From NCBI RefSeq assembly GCF_017590215.1, contig NZ_JAFFPK010000044.1:1-60723 (forward strand): a stretch of 60,723 bases of DNA, written 5' to 3'. The stretch is from Clostridium sp. CCUG 7971 (lineage in GTDB: Bacteria > Bacillota > Clostridia > Peptostreptococcales > Peptostreptococcaceae). This document shows positions 9,078 through 18,778 of the stretch, piece after piece (within the stretch, counting starts at the first letter, position 1; every line of letters begins with the position of its first letter). A program made the translations under genes and the position numbers. The notes under the pieces were generated by a model. That model did no database searches. It saw nothing but the letters and a program-made list of their open reading frames with translations, and was not told the origin of the DNA.

Positions 9078-10625
9078 CTATAAAGGTATATTTCCATGTT
9101 TTTTAGGCGGTCTCTCTTCACGCTTAGAGGATAATGTATCTAGTGCATCTGCAAGTCTTATTCTTGTAAGTTCTGGTTCAATTATATCATCAATATATCC
9201 TCTTTCAGCCGCTTTGTATGGAGTTGCAAATTCATCTGTATATTCTTTTATTTTTATATTCCTCATTGTTTTAGGGTCATCTGAATTTTTTATATCATTT
9301 TTAAATATAATATTTGCTGCTCCACTTGGTCCCATAACTGCAACTTCTCCAGTTGGCCAAGCAAAAACCATATCAGCACCTAAATCTTTTGAGCACATAG
9401 CTAGATAAGATCCTCCATATGCTTTTCTAGTTATAACAGTAATTTTAGGTACTGTTGCTTCACTATATGCATAAAGCATTTTTGCACCATGACGAATTAT
9501 TCCACCATATTCTTGTGAAGTTCCTGGTAAGAACCCTGGTACATCTACAAAGTTTACTATCGGAATATTAAAGGCATCGCAAGTTCTTATAAATCTTGCA
9601 CTTTTATCTGATGCATTTATATCTAAAGATCCCGCCATAAATTTAGGTTGATTTGCAATTATACCTATGCTTTCTCCGTTTATTCTTGCAAATCCTGTTA
9701 TAATATTTTGTGCAAATAATGGCTGAACTTCATAAAAATCTCCATCATCAATTATTTCATATATAATTTCTTTCATATCATATGGTTTATTTGAACCATC
9801 TGGTATTATATTATTTAAAACTTCATTTAATCTATTTGGATCATCTATACTCTCAATTATTGGTGCTTTTTCAGCATTGTTTGAAGGCAAGAAACTTAAT
9901 AATTTTCTAATTTGATTTATACAATCCTCATCATTAACTGCCATGAAGTGTGCTACTCCTGATGTAGCATTATGAGTTGTTGCTCCCCCTAATTCTTCAG
10001 AACTAACTTCTTCTCCCGTTACAGTTTTTATAACTTGTGGACCTGTTATAAACATTTGACTAGTTTGGTCTACCATATATATAAAATCTGTTAAAGCTGG
10101 TGAGTAAACAGCTCCACCTGCACAAGGTCCCATTATAGCTGATATTTGAGGAACCACCCCTGATGCGATAGTATTTTTATAAAATATTTCTCCATATCCC
10201 GCAAGAGCATCAACAGCTTCTTGAATTCTAGCTCCTCCTGAATCATTAAGTCCTACTACTGGTGCTCCTACTTTTACAGCCATATCCATTACTTTACCAA
10301 TCTTCTTTGCATGCATTTCTCCTAATGATCCACCTAATACTGTGAAATCTTGAGCAAATGCACAAATTAATCTTCCGTCTACTTTTCCATAACCTGTAAC
10401 AACACCTTCTCCTGGTATCTCTTGTTTTTCCATTCCAAAATTAGAGCATCTATGTTTAACAAAAGTATCTAATTCTACAAAAGTACTCTCATCAAATAGC
10501 TTATTTAATCTTTCTCTTGCTGTTAATTTACCTGATGCATGTTGTTTATCTATTCTTTTTTGACCCCCACCTGATTCTATCCTACTTCTTTTTTCTCGAA
10601 GTAAATTTAATTTTTCTTGTGACAT
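9078..10625 (-). CDS. mmdA: Methylmalonyl-CoA decarboxylase carboxyltransferase alpha subunit
   Basis: A 515-residue member of the acyl-CoA carboxyltransferase (crotonase-fold) family, about the usual MmdA length. It begins SQEKLNLLREKRSRIESGGG and carries the paired glycine-rich acyl-CoA and biotin loops (GGARIQEAVDALAGYGEIF, GGAVYSPALTDFIYMV, GGSYLAMCSKDLGADMVFAWP). It transfers the carboxyl group from methylmalonyl-CoA to biotin, giving propionyl-CoA. The same fold occurs in propionyl-CoA carboxylase beta, but the adjoining Na+-pump subunits decide for decarboxylase. GGGGGTGAT precedes the ATG. Confidence 0.94.
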   Translation of the reverse strand: MSQEKLNLLREKRSRIESGGGQKRIDKQHASGKLTARERLNKLFDESTFVELDTFVKHRCSNFGMEKQEIPGEGVVTGYGKVDGRLICAFAQDFTVLGGSLGEMHAKKIGKVMDMAVKVGAPVVGLNDSGGARIQEAVDALAGYGEIFYKNTIASGVVPQISAIMGPCAGGAVYSPALTDFIYMVDQTSQMFITGPQVIKTVTGEEVSSEELGGATTHNATSGVAHFMAVNDEDCINQIRKLLSFLPSNNAEKAPIIESIDDPNRLNEVLNNIIPDGSNKPYDMKEIIYEIIDDGDFYEVQPLFAQNIITGFARINGESIGIIANQPKFMAGSLDINASDKSARFIRTCDAFNIPIVNFVDVPGFLPGTSQEYGGIIRHGAKMLYAYSEATVPKITVITRKAYGGSYLAMCSKDLGADMVFAWPTGEVAVMGPSGAANIIFKNDIKNSDDPKTMRNIKIKEYTDEFATPYKAAERGYIDDIIEPELTRIRLADALDTLSSKREERPPKKHGNIPL

Positions 10626-10654
10626 AAAATCACCCCCAAGTATTTAATTTTCGG

Positions 10655-11065
10655 TTATTTTCTCTCACTTAATTCTAATAATATTCCATCAGTTCCCTTT
10701 GGATGGCAAAATGCTATTTTTGCATTTCCTGCTCCGTATCTTGGTACTTCATCTATCATCTTATAACCTTTATCTCTAACTTCTTTTATTGCTTTTTCTA
10801 TATTATCAACTCTTACTGCAACGTGTTGGATTCCACCACGCCCACCATTTTTAGCTATAAACTTCGCTATAGGTCCATCTTCAGTAGTTGATTCTAATAG
10901 CTCAAGCTCTGTTTCTCCAACTGGTAAAAAAGCAACTTTAACCTTTTGATCTTCTACAGTTTCTGTTCCTTCACATTTTAGACCTAGTACATCCTCATAA
11001 AATTTCAAAGTTTCCTCTAAGTTATTTACAGCTATCCCAACATGATCAACTCTTAATATTTCCAT
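10655..11065 (-). CDS. mce: Methylmalonyl-CoA epimerase
   Basis: A 136-residue VOC-superfamily metalloenzyme. It starts [20 protein letters not shown] and has the metal ligands of the family (DHVGIAV His, GIQHVAVRV His, ILLELSE Glu). It interconverts the S and R forms of methylmalonyl-CoA, linking mutase product to decarboxylase substrate. It lies between meaB and mmdA in the operon. The ribosome site GGGAGG is strong. Confidence 0.95.
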   Translation of the reverse strand: MEILRVDHVGIAVNNLEETLKFYEDVLGLKCEGTETVEDQKVKVAFLPVGETELELLESTTEDGPIAKFIAKNGGRGGIQHVAVRVDNIEKAIKEVRDKGYKMIDEVPRYGAGNAKIAFCHPKGTDGILLELSERK

Positions 11066-11080
11066 GAAAAGCCTCCCTAA

Positions 11081-12025
11081 TTAATATTGATTGTTTCTTA
11101 ATTTTTCAAATAATATATCACTTATTGTATAAGGATCTATTTCCTTAGTCATAGTTTTACCTAATAATTTATCCATTTCTTCGCTATATTCTAAACTTCT
11201 TACTATGTTCGAAATACGTCTTTGAACTAATGCTTTTATTTCTGTCTTATTTCTAGAAAGCCTTTTTTCATTTAATTTATCACTTTTTTCTAGAAACATT
11301 TGATGTTTTAGTATATTTTTATAAGTTTCTTCTACACCTTCTCCAGTTTCAGCTATAGCTAAATTTATAGGAGGCCTAAATTCCCAATCTTTTTTAAAAT
11401 CCATCATCATCTGTATTTCTAAGGATGTCCTTTTAGCTCCTTCTCTATCAGCTTTATTTATTACAAATACATCTGCAATCTCCATAACTCCAGCTTTTAT
11501 AGCTTGTATATCATCACCTAATCCTGGAACCATTACTATAAGAGTTGTATCAGCAGTTTTTACTACATCAATTTCCGATTGACCTACTCCAACTGTTTCT
11601 ATAAATATATAATCACATCCATATGCGTCTAAAACTTTTATAGCCCCTTGGGTAGCATTTGAAAGTCCCCCTAGACTTCCTCTAGTTCCCATAGACCTTA
11701 TGAATACTCCTTTATCTGTACTTAAGTCGTTCATTCTTATTCTATCTCCAAGAATGGCACCTTTAGTAAAAGGGCTAGTTGGATCGATTGCTATAATGCC
11801 TACTTTTTTATTTTCTTGCCTTATTAACTTGGCTAATTTGTCTGTAAATGTAGACTTACCAGCTCCTGGAGGGCCTGTTATACCAATAACATAAGCACCC
11901 CCAGTATATTTATAAATTAATTTTAGAACTTCTTCATATCCCTCAACTTCATTTTCTACCATTGTAATAAGTTTGGCACAAGCTCTTTTATTTCCTTGTA
12001 AAAGAGCTTTAACTAAATTTTCCAT
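11081..12025 (-). CDS. meaB: MeaB-type GTPase chaperone of methylmalonyl-CoA mutase
   Basis: A 314-residue G3E-family P-loop GTPase (formerly ArgK) that protects and reloads B12 cofactor in methylmalonyl-CoA mutase. It has the P-loop GITGPPGAGKST, a Mg-binding region (IIAIDPTSPFTKGAILGDRIRM), ETVGVGQSE, and the base-recognition motif NKAD. The start is placed at 12025, where AGGAGTGA precedes the ATG; the longer frame overlaps the mutase small subunit gene without a ribosome site. It sits directly after the mutase genes. Confidence 0.95.
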   Translation of the reverse strand: MENLVKALLQGNKRACAKLITMVENEVEGYEEVLKLIYKYTGGAYVIGITGPPGAGKSTFTDKLAKLIRQENKKVGIIAIDPTSPFTKGAILGDRIRMNDLSTDKGVFIRSMGTRGSLGGLSNATQGAIKVLDAYGCDYIFIETVGVGQSEIDVVKTADTTLIVMVPGLGDDIQAIKAGVMEIADVFVINKADREGAKRTSLEIQMMMDFKKDWEFRPPINLAIAETGEGVEETYKNILKHQMFLEKSDKLNEKRLSRNKTEIKALVQRRISNIVRSLEYSEEMDKLLGKTMTKEIDPYTISDILFEKLRNNQY

Positions 12026-12035
12026 AAAATCACTC

Positions 12036-12446
12036 CTAAGCACTTGCTGACTTACTTTTAACATTTTCCCTTATAAAATCTATTGTTACAGAAGTTGGTG
12101 TTCCTGGTGTAAATATTTCTTTTATGCCTTTTTCTTTTAAGAAAGGTATATCCTCCTCAGGTATAACGCCACCACCTATAACTAAAATATCATCATACGC
12201 TTCTTCTAATTTTAAAAGTTCCACAACTTTTGGAAGTAAGTGACTATGAGCTCCTGATAATATACTCATTGCAACTACATCAACGTCCTCTTGAATTGCT
12301 GCTTGAACTATTTGTTCTGGAGTTTGTCTAAGGCCCGTATATATAACTTCCATCCCTGCATCTCTAAGTGCACGAGCTATGACCTTTGCACCTCTATCAT
12401 GGCCATCTAACCCTGGTTTTGCAACTAAAACTCTTATCTGTTTCAT
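12036..12446 (-). CDS. mcmB: Methylmalonyl-CoA mutase B12-binding subunit
   Basis: A 136-residue cobalamin-binding subunit. GLDGHDRG near residue 14 is the DxHxxG motif whose histidine coordinates cobalt; later SILSGAH and GGGVIPEED loops are also typical. It is the separate small partner of the catalytic subunit encoded 50 bases upstream, the split arrangement seen in many Firmicutes and archaea. Confidence 0.95.
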   Translation of the reverse strand: MKQIRVLVAKPGLDGHDRGAKVIARALRDAGMEVIYTGLRQTPEQIVQAAIQEDVDVVAMSILSGAHSHLLPKVVELLKLEEAYDDILVIGGGVIPEEDIPFLKEKGIKEIFTPGTPTSVTIDFIRENVKSKSASA

Positions 12447-12497
12447 TTCTGTTCCCCCTTAATCTATCTTTAAAACCTTAAAATAACCATTTTTATT

Positions 12498-14147
12498 TTA
12501 TATCATAACAGCTTGCTTGTACTCTCCAAATACTTCTCTCATTACACCACATACCTCACCTAGCGTTGCATAAGCTCTTACTGCTTCTAATATATATGGC
12601 ATTACATTTTCCTCGCCTTCACAAGCAAGTTTTAAATCTTGTAGCACTCTTTGAACTTTATCATTGTCTCTATTATCTCTCAGTTCTTCTAGCTTTTCTT
12701 TTTGTCTTTCTCCAACTATAGGGTCAACTCTTAATAACCCTTTTGGAGCATCTTCTTCTATTTGGAATTTATTAACTCCAACTATTACTTTTTCATTACT
12801 TTCAATTTCTCTTTGATATTTGTATGCACTGTCCATTATCTCTTGTTGTATATATCCTTTTTCTATTGCATGTGGAGCTCCACCTAGTTCTTCTATTTTA
12901 TTTATTATATTCATAGCTTCTTCTTCTATTTTGTTAGTTAAACCTTCAACTAAATATGATCCTGCAAGTGGATCTATGGTATCAGCTACTCCACTTTCAT
13001 GGGCAACTATTTGCTGAGTTCTAAGAGCTACCATTACTGAATCTTCTGTTGGAAGAGCTAAAGCCTCATCTTTAGAATTAGTATGTAAAGATTGTGTTCC
13101 ACCTAATACTGCTGCTAGTGTTTGAATTGCTACCCTTACTATGTTATTTTCCGGTTGTTGAGCTGTTAAAGTACACCCTGCAGTTTGAGTATGAAATTTT
13201 AATGACATTGACTTTGGATTAGTCGCTTTGAACTTATCTTTCATTATTTTTGCCCATATTCTTCTTGCTGCTCTAAACTTAGCAACTTCTTCTAGTAAAT
13301 TATTATGTGCATTAAAGAAGAAAGAAAGTCTAGGAGCAAAATCATCTACATTAAGACCTGCATCAAGTGCTGCTTTTACATACGCCATACCATCTGCTAA
13401 AGTAAATGCCACCTCTTGAACTGCATTAGCTCCAGCTTCTCTTATATGATATCCTGATATACTTATTGTGTTCCACTTTGGAACCTCTCTAGAGCAGTAA
13501 TCAAATATATCTGTTATAAGTCTCATTGATGGTTTTACAGGGAATATATAAGTTCCCCTTGCTACATATTCTTTTAATATATCATTTTGTATAGTCCCTC
13601 TTAATTTATCTGGCGAGACTCCTTGTTTTTCAGCTACTGCTATATACATGGCTAAAAGTACTGCTGCTGGTGCATTTATAGTCATTGATGTAGATACTTT
13701 ATCTAATTGTATTCCATCAAATAATATTTCCATATCAGCTAAAGAATCTATTGCAACTCCAACCTTACCAACTTCGCCTTCAGATATTTCATCACTTGAG
13801 TCATATCCCATTTGTGTTGGTAGATCAAATGCTACTGACAACCCCATAGAGCCTTGTTCTATTAAGTATTTATATCTTTGATTAGATTCTTCTGCAGTAG
13901 CAAATCCTGCATACATTCTCATCGTCCATAACTTCCCCCTATACATAGTAGGTTGAACACCTCTTGTAAATGGAAATTGTCCTGGATATCCTAAATCATT
14001 TTCATAATCTATACTAGCATCTAACGGAGTATATAATCTTTTTATTTCCTCGTCTGTATCAAATTTAAATTGTTCTTTTCTTTCTGGAAATCTTGCTAAA
14101 TTTTTATTAACTTTATTTTCTTCCCATCTTTCAAATGATTCTTTCAT
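12498..14147 (-). CDS. mcmA: Methylmalonyl-CoA mutase catalytic subunit
   Basis: A 549-residue TIM-barrel subunit that interconverts succinyl-CoA and R-methylmalonyl-CoA with adenosylcobalamin. Conserved stretches include [42 protein letters not shown] and [17 protein letters not shown]. The tyrosine of RMYAGF (residue 79) corresponds to Tyr89 of the classical mutase; phenylalanine or isoleucine there would suggest isobutyryl-CoA or 2-hydroxyisobutyryl-CoA mutase, so methylmalonyl specificity is favoured. The B12 domain is absent because it is encoded separately downstream. Confidence 0.94.
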   Translation of the reverse strand: MKESFERWEENKVNKNLARFPERKEQFKFDTDEEIKRLYTPLDASIDYENDLGYPGQFPFTRGVQPTMYRGKLWTMRMYAGFATAEESNQRYKYLIEQGSMGLSVAFDLPTQMGYDSSDEISEGEVGKVGVAIDSLADMEILFDGIQLDKVSTSMTINAPAAVLLAMYIAVAEKQGVSPDKLRGTIQNDILKEYVARGTYIFPVKPSMRLITDIFDYCSREVPKWNTISISGYHIREAGANAVQEVAFTLADGMAYVKAALDAGLNVDDFAPRLSFFFNAHNNLLEEVAKFRAARRIWAKIMKDKFKATNPKSMSLKFHTQTAGCTLTAQQPENNIVRVAIQTLAAVLGGTQSLHTNSKDEALALPTEDSVMVALRTQQIVAHESGVADTIDPLAGSYLVEGLTNKIEEEAMNIINKIEELGGAPHAIEKGYIQQEIMDSAYKYQREIESNEKVIVGVNKFQIEEDAPKGLLRVDPIVGERQKEKLEELRDNRDNDKVQRVLQDLKLACEGEENVMPYILEAVRAYATLGEVCGVMREVFGEYKQAVMI

Positions 14148-14206
14148 ATTTCATCCCCCTTAAGCATGTATACAATAGCATGTTTTATATATAAATTTAA
14201 TTTTAA

Positions 14207-15457
14207 TTAGGCAAAAAAGTTTAATATGTTTATTAAGCCTATATTAATAGGAATTCCTATTAAGTCTGCTAGAAAAGATCCTACTAAAGGCACTATCAAT
14301 AATGCTTTGGCTGAATCGCCAAATTTAGATGTTATTGAATTCATATTTGCTAATGCATTTGGAGTAGCACCTAATCCATGACCTAAAAGACCTGCTACCA
14401 TTACAGCTGAATCAAAATCTTTTCCCATAAGCCTAAATACAACAAATACCGCGTATATTATAAGTACTACAACTTGTAGAGAAATAATTATAATCATAGG
14501 ACCAGCAAGTCCTGAAAGTTCCCATAACTTTATGGTCATAAGTGCCATTGTTAAAAATAAGCACAGACATACATCACCAATCAAATCTACACAGTATGTG
14601 TCTACTTTTATTAGTTTTAATTTTCCTCCAAGCGTTCTTAATACTACACCTATAAACATCGATCCAACATAAGTAGGTACTACTACACTTGTTGAATTGG
14701 TTATTACAGTACTTATCAAACTACCTACCGTAATACATATTGCTATTATACTTATATGATTTATAATTATATTCGAAGTAATAGCATTATATTCTTTAGC
14801 AAGCGCAACTTCATAACCAGAAGAACTTTTCTCATCACATTCACCTAGGTCTTGTACTGGTTTTAATTTATATTTTTTTATTAAGTATCTAGAAACAGGA
14901 CCTCCAACAAGTCCTCCTAGTATTACGCCAAAGGTAGCTGCTGCTGCCCCAATAGTTAAAGCACCTTCTACTCCTAAACTTTCTATAGTAGCTCCAAATG
15001 ATGCCGCCCCTCCATGGCCACCTTGCATAGATATAGCACCGCACATCATGCCTATTAATGGATTTATGTTAGTTATCTTTGCAACAAATATACCTATAAA
15101 GTTTTGGAATACGAATATAAATCCAGCTAACCCCCAATAAACTAGTAACAATTTCCCACCAGTTTTTACTAGAGATAGATTTGTTCCTAAGCCTACAGTT
15201 GCAAAGAAAGCTAACATAAAAGGTGTTTGTAATGTTGTATCCATTGATACTTCAATTATTTGACCATTTTTTAAAAATAGCATTATTATTGCAAATAGTA
15301 ACCCTCCTATAACTGGGGTTGGTACACAAAATTTATCTAAAATGTTTACTTTCTTTCTTAATACTTTCCCCAACAAAAGAAGTAATGTTGCCAGTGCCAC
15401 AGTAGCTACCAAATCAAGTTCTAATGTATTCATTCCATTATCTCTTATAAATCCCAT
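14207..15457 (-). CDS. gltS: Na+/glutamate symporter GltS
   Basis: A 416-residue membrane protein of the GltS (ESS) family with about ten helices and the two re-entrant-loop motifs GGHGGAASFGA and GHGLGATPNALANM. It imports glutamate with Na+. The start is put at ATG 15457, five bases after GGGAGG; the longer frame adds a non-hydrophobic extension without a ribosome site. It lies between the kor genes and the mutase genes, so imported glutamate is the likely source of the 2-oxoglutarate used by Kor. Na+ entering here could be pumped out again by the decarboxylase. Confidence 0.94.
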   Translation of the reverse strand: MGFIRDNGMNTLELDLVATVALATLLLLLGKVLRKKVNILDKFCVPTPVIGGLLFAIIMLFLKNGQIIEVSMDTTLQTPFMLAFFATVGLGTNLSLVKTGGKLLLVYWGLAGFIFVFQNFIGIFVAKITNINPLIGMMCGAISMQGGHGGAASFGATIESLGVEGALTIGAAAATFGVILGGLVGGPVSRYLIKKYKLKPVQDLGECDEKSSSGYEVALAKEYNAITSNIIINHISIIAICITVGSLISTVITNSTSVVVPTYVGSMFIGVVLRTLGGKLKLIKVDTYCVDLIGDVCLCLFLTMALMTIKLWELSGLAGPMIIIISLQVVVLIIYAVFVVFRLMGKDFDSAVMVAGLLGHGLGATPNALANMNSITSKFGDSAKALLIVPLVGSFLADLIGIPINIGLINILNFFA

Positions 15458-15543
15458 CCTATCCTCCCATAGTACAGTAGCTAAGTTTATCGCATAATGC
15501 TGATTGCATTGATATTTAAAGTTTATTTTATATTTCAAAAAAC

Positions 15544-15614
15544 TGATTTCATAAATCTTGCAAAGCCTAAGTACCGAACATTACTAAGATAAAAGGTAAA
15601 ATTTTATGAAATCA
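15544..15614 (-). other. Long-range inverted repeat in the gltS leader
   Basis: TGATTTCATAAA and its exact complement enclose a 47-base segment about 90 bases upstream of the gltS start. It has no T run, so it is not a simple terminator. It may close a structured 5' leader. I could not match it to a riboswitch class. Confidence 0.35.
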
Positions 15615-15691
15615 TTTAAGAATCTGTTAACTTTTATCAACTAACTTATTTAATTTATTACTTACGTATAAATTTATTTACAATAAACTAT

Positions 15692-16234
15692 TTAAATAGA
15701 GTTTGTCTCCTCCTTTAAGAAACGTTTTCCTTCTTCAAATGCTTTTATATTTAAATCTTCACTACCTTTCGGAACTCTATTTAAAATTGCAACTTTTATG
15801 TGTTCTGGATTTATTTCTGGTACTAAATTACTTAATACACCTAAAGTAATTATATTTGCTGTCATCGGTTTTTTCAAAACGTCATTAGCTGTTTGAAGTA
15901 TTGGGATTTTATGAATTGATGCTTTGATTTGATCATTTAGTTCTATAGATGAATCTACTATTACTATACTATTCTCTTTTATATATTTTGAATATTCATT
16001 AAAAGATTTTTGTGTTAATGAGATTAGTATGTTTGATTTAATTATTTTTGGAAAATTTATGTCTTTATCACTTATTATTACTTCTGCTTTACTTGCTCCG
16101 CCCCTAGCTTCTGGACCGTATGATTGTGATTGTACTGCATTTAAATTTGATAATATTGCTCCCTCTGCCAAAATTACACCTGCAAGTATAAGGCCTTGTC
16201 CTCCTGAACCACTTAACCTAATTTCCTTTTTCAT
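15692..16234 (-). CDS. korC: 2-oxoacid:ferredoxin oxidoreductase gamma subunit
   Basis: A 180-residue gamma subunit starting MKKEIRLSGSGGQGLILAG, the glycine-rich motif of this family. It helps form the CoA-dependent 2-oxoacid oxidoreductase that makes acyl-CoA, CO2 and reduced ferredoxin. The start at 16234 has AGGAG nine bases upstream. It is last of the korDABC set and is followed by gltS after a 234-base gap. Confidence 0.93.
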   Translation of the reverse strand: MKKEIRLSGSGGQGLILAGVILAEGAILSNLNAVQSQSYGPEARGGASKAEVIISDKDINFPKIIKSNILISLTQKSFNEYSKYIKENSIVIVDSSIELNDQIKASIHKIPILQTANDVLKKPMTANIITLGVLSNLVPEINPEHIKVAILNRVPKGSEDLNIKAFEEGKRFLKEETNSI

Positions 16235-16256
16235 ATACATTCACTCCTAATAATAC

Positions 16257-17057
16257 TTAAAATTTATCTACTACTTTTTGGTATTCTTCAGTATATTCTG
16301 GTAAAGTTATATCTTTAAAAATACCTATTGGCATTTTATCTACTTCTTTAGCTTTATTAGTGTCATTGGTTACTATACTATTTTCTTTTATTAGTCTTAT
16401 TAAATCTACTGCAGATCCTTTTTTATTTTTTCTACCGTAGTATGTTGGACAAGAACTAACTGCTTCTACAACTGAAAAACCATTATGAATTATAGCTTTT
16501 TTTGTATACGACAACATTTGATTAACATGATATGCACTTGCTCTAGCAACAAATGTAGCTCCTGCTGCTGATGATAATTCACAAATATCAAATGGCTTAT
16601 CTATATTTCCATATGGTGCTGTTGTTGCCTTGTCATCCGTTGGAGTAGTTGGCGAATATTGACCTCCTGTCATTCCATAAATATTATTATTAAACACTAT
16701 TGTTGTAATATCAATATTTCTTCTACAAGAATGTATTAGATGATTTCCACCTATTGCTGTTGCATCACCGTCACCAGTTATAACTATAACATGGAGATTT
16801 GGATTAGCTAACTTTACACCGGTTGCAAATGTAAGCGCTCTTCCATGAGTTGTGTGTATTGTATTATAATTAAAATAACCACTCGCTCTTGATGAACACC
16901 CTATCCCTGAAACTATACATACATTATCTTTATCTAAATTTAATTCTTCTATTGCTCTTGCTATTGAGTGCATTAATATACCATGACCACATCCAGGACA
17001 CCATATGTGAGGTAGTCTATTTGTTCTAAAATTATTTTCTATAATTTTACTAGGCAT
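16257..17057 (-). CDS. korB: 2-oxoacid:ferredoxin oxidoreductase beta subunit (TPP)
   Basis: A 266-residue thiamine-diphosphate subunit. WCPGCGHG supplies Fe-S-type cysteines, and GDGDATAIGGNHLIHSCRRN followed by NNNIYGMTGGQ is the TPP/Mg motif. It binds the 2-oxoacid, decarboxylates it and passes electrons to the cluster. The start at 17057 follows GAGGAGG and overlaps the end of korA by eight bases, which suggests coupled translation. Confidence 0.94.
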   Translation of the reverse strand: MPSKIIENNFRTNRLPHIWCPGCGHGILMHSIARAIEELNLDKDNVCIVSGIGCSSRASGYFNYNTIHTTHGRALTFATGVKLANPNLHVIVITGDGDATAIGGNHLIHSCRRNIDITTIVFNNNIYGMTGGQYSPTTPTDDKATTAPYGNIDKPFDICELSSAAGATFVARASAYHVNQMLSYTKKAIIHNGFSVVEAVSSCPTYYGRKNKKGSAVDLIRLIKENSIVTNDTNKAKEVDKMPIGIFKDITLPEYTEEYQKVVDKF

Positions 17058-18192
17058 ATACAATTACCTCCTCTATACTAGAAGTTATTTCTTCTGGAGT
17101 GATTATCTCTCCATTAAATTTATTAATTCCTATTACAGGGCAGTTGTCTTTTACTATTCTCTCTATTTCTAAAATCATTTGACCCATGTTCATTTCTGGT
17201 ATAAATATATAATTTACTTTTTTACTTAATTCTCTTACTAATTCATTCGGGAAAGGCCATACTGTTTTTATAGATAATAATCCTACTTTTATTCCTTTTT
17301 CTCTCAAACAATCAACAGCATCTTTGCTGCATCTAACCATACATCCAAAAGTTACAATTAGTATTTCACAGTCATCTGTAAAATACTTTTCATATAAAAG
17401 TATATCATCTAAATTATTTTCTATCTTGTCAGATAATCTAGTAAATAATTTTTCAGCCTCCTTCGTGCTATTTGTTGGGAATCCTGTTTCATCATGTACA
17501 AGCCCTGTTACATGGAACTTAAATCCATGACCCATTGGCTCCATACTTGGAATTAAATCTTTTGTAACTTCAAATGCTTTAAATTCTTCTTTGTTACATT
17601 TAGCTTTCTTTCTATCTACTATCTCTAATTTTTCTAGTGAACTTAAATCTACTTTCTCTCTCATATGACCTATTACTTCATCTAAAAGTAAAACTACTGG
17701 TGTTCTGTATTTCTCTGCAAAATTAAATGCCTTAACTGTTAATTCATACGTATCCGATACAGTTGTAGGAGACAATACTATTAATGAATGGTCTCCATGT
17801 GTACCCCACCTAGATTGCATCAAATCCCCTTGTGATGGACTAGTCGGTAATCCTGTACTAGGTCCACTTCTTTGAACATTTACTACTACACAAGGTGTTT
17901 CTGTTATACATGCATATCCTATCGCTTCTTGTTTTAGTGAAAAACCAGGACCACTTGTTGCTGTCATAGATTTTTTACCTGCTATAGATGCACCTATTAT
18001 TGCTGACATAGATGCTATTTCATCTTCCATTTGAATAAATGTTCCTTTAACTCTTGGCAACATTAATGATGATATTTCTGCTATTTCTGTTGATGGAGTT
18101 ATTGGATATCCTGCAAAAAATTTCATTCCTGCGTGTATTGCACCGTGAACACAAGCCTCATTACCTTGTAATAACTTTACTTTTGTTCCCAT
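17050..18192 (-). CDS. korA: 2-oxoacid:ferredoxin oxidoreductase alpha subunit
   Basis: A 380-residue alpha subunit with the family start KLLQGNEACVHGAIHAGMKFFAGYPITPSTEIAE and the central GPGFSLKQEAIGYA. It corresponds to KorA of 2-oxoglutarate:ferredoxin oxidoreductase, although branched-chain 2-oxoacids cannot be excluded from sequence alone. Neighbouring GltS and methylmalonyl-CoA mutase argue for 2-oxoglutarate as substrate and succinyl-CoA as product. Confidence 0.93.
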   Translation of the reverse strand: MGTKVKLLQGNEACVHGAIHAGMKFFAGYPITPSTEIAEISSLMLPRVKGTFIQMEDEIASMSAIIGASIAGKKSMTATSGPGFSLKQEAIGYACITETPCVVVNVQRSGPSTGLPTSPSQGDLMQSRWGTHGDHSLIVLSPTTVSDTYELTVKAFNFAEKYRTPVVLLLDEVIGHMREKVDLSSLEKLEIVDRKKAKCNKEEFKAFEVTKDLIPSMEPMGHGFKFHVTGLVHDETGFPTNSTKEAEKLFTRLSDKIENNLDDILLYEKYFTDDCEILIVTFGCMVRCSKDAVDCLREKGIKVGLLSIKTVWPFPNELVRELSKKVNYIFIPEMNMGQMILEIERIVKDNCPVIGINKFNGEIITPEEITSSIEEVIVYA

Positions 18193-18204
18193 ACTCTCAC
18201 CTTC

Positions 18205-18399
18205 TTAATTAAATATTTTTTCAATGTATATTGCATAATCTGGACATCTTAATTCGCACAACCCACAAAGAATACATTTAGATTCATCCTCAATATACAC
18301 ACTTTCATCATTCATATTCAAGACTTTTTTAGGACAGAATTCTATACAGATTCCGCACTTTTTACACCAAGATTCTTCTACTACTAATTTTTTTCCCAA
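18205..18399 (-). CDS. korD: Ferredoxin-type delta subunit KorD
   Basis: A 64-residue protein with two 4Fe-4S motifs (CKKCGICIEFCPK and CILCGLCELRCP). It is the electron-carrying subunit of the oxidoreductase or its dedicated ferredoxin. It uses a TTG start with AGGGGGATC upstream. It is the first gene of the long minus-strand operon, so the promoter should lie in the 380 bases upstream of it. Confidence 0.93.
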   Translation of the reverse strand: MGKKLVVEESWCKKCGICIEFCPKKVLNMNDESVYIEDESKCILCGLCELRCPDYAIYIEKIFN

Positions 18400-18498
18400 T
18401 TTGATCCCCCTACTTTTACCTATATTTAATAACTTATGATTAGCTTAGTAGATTTATTAACAGTGTTTCAAGTTGATTGTATCACCAAATTTTAATAA

Positions 18499-18523
18499 TT
18501 CAATAAGTTTCTTTTTTATTGAA
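18499..18523. promoter_or_regulatory. Inverted repeat upstream of the kor operon
   Basis: TTCAATAA and TTATTGAA, separated by nine bases, lie about 100 bases upstream of korD. The position fits an operator for the glutamate/propionate operon. No regulator is encoded next to it. The rest of this 380-base gap has only AT-rich sequence and the glpF terminator. Confidence 0.35.
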
Positions 18524-18657
18524 TGTTTTTCTATGTTTCTTTTATTTTTTTCTTTTTTAGTACAATTTCAAACCACTTATTTATAAAATTTTTGTACATA
18601 CATTATTTTCTTATTGCAATTAGCAAGTATATTCATATTCCTATTTTTTATAGTATT

Positions 18658-18713
18658 AAAAAAAAGCCCTATATAAATAGAAATTATATTCTATTTATAT
18701 AGGGCTTTTTTTA
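18658..18713 (-). terminator. Intrinsic terminator of the glycerol operon
   Basis: A long hairpin (AAAAGCCCTATATAAATAGAA with its complement) flanked by A and T runs. It ends the minus-strand glycerol transcript after glpF. A near copy of the same hairpin occurs at 28949-29000. Confidence 0.85.
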
Positions 18714-18778
18714 AAGTTGATATTATTTGCAAGATTTTATTAACTACCATTCAGTTTATTTTTATGGTAATTACACTA

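Noticed and set aside
12498-14147. Isobutyryl-CoA or 2-hydroxyisobutyryl-CoA mutase
   Set aside because: The substrate-contact tyrosine (RMYAGF) is kept, and epimerase plus methylmalonyl-CoA decarboxylase genes adjoin.
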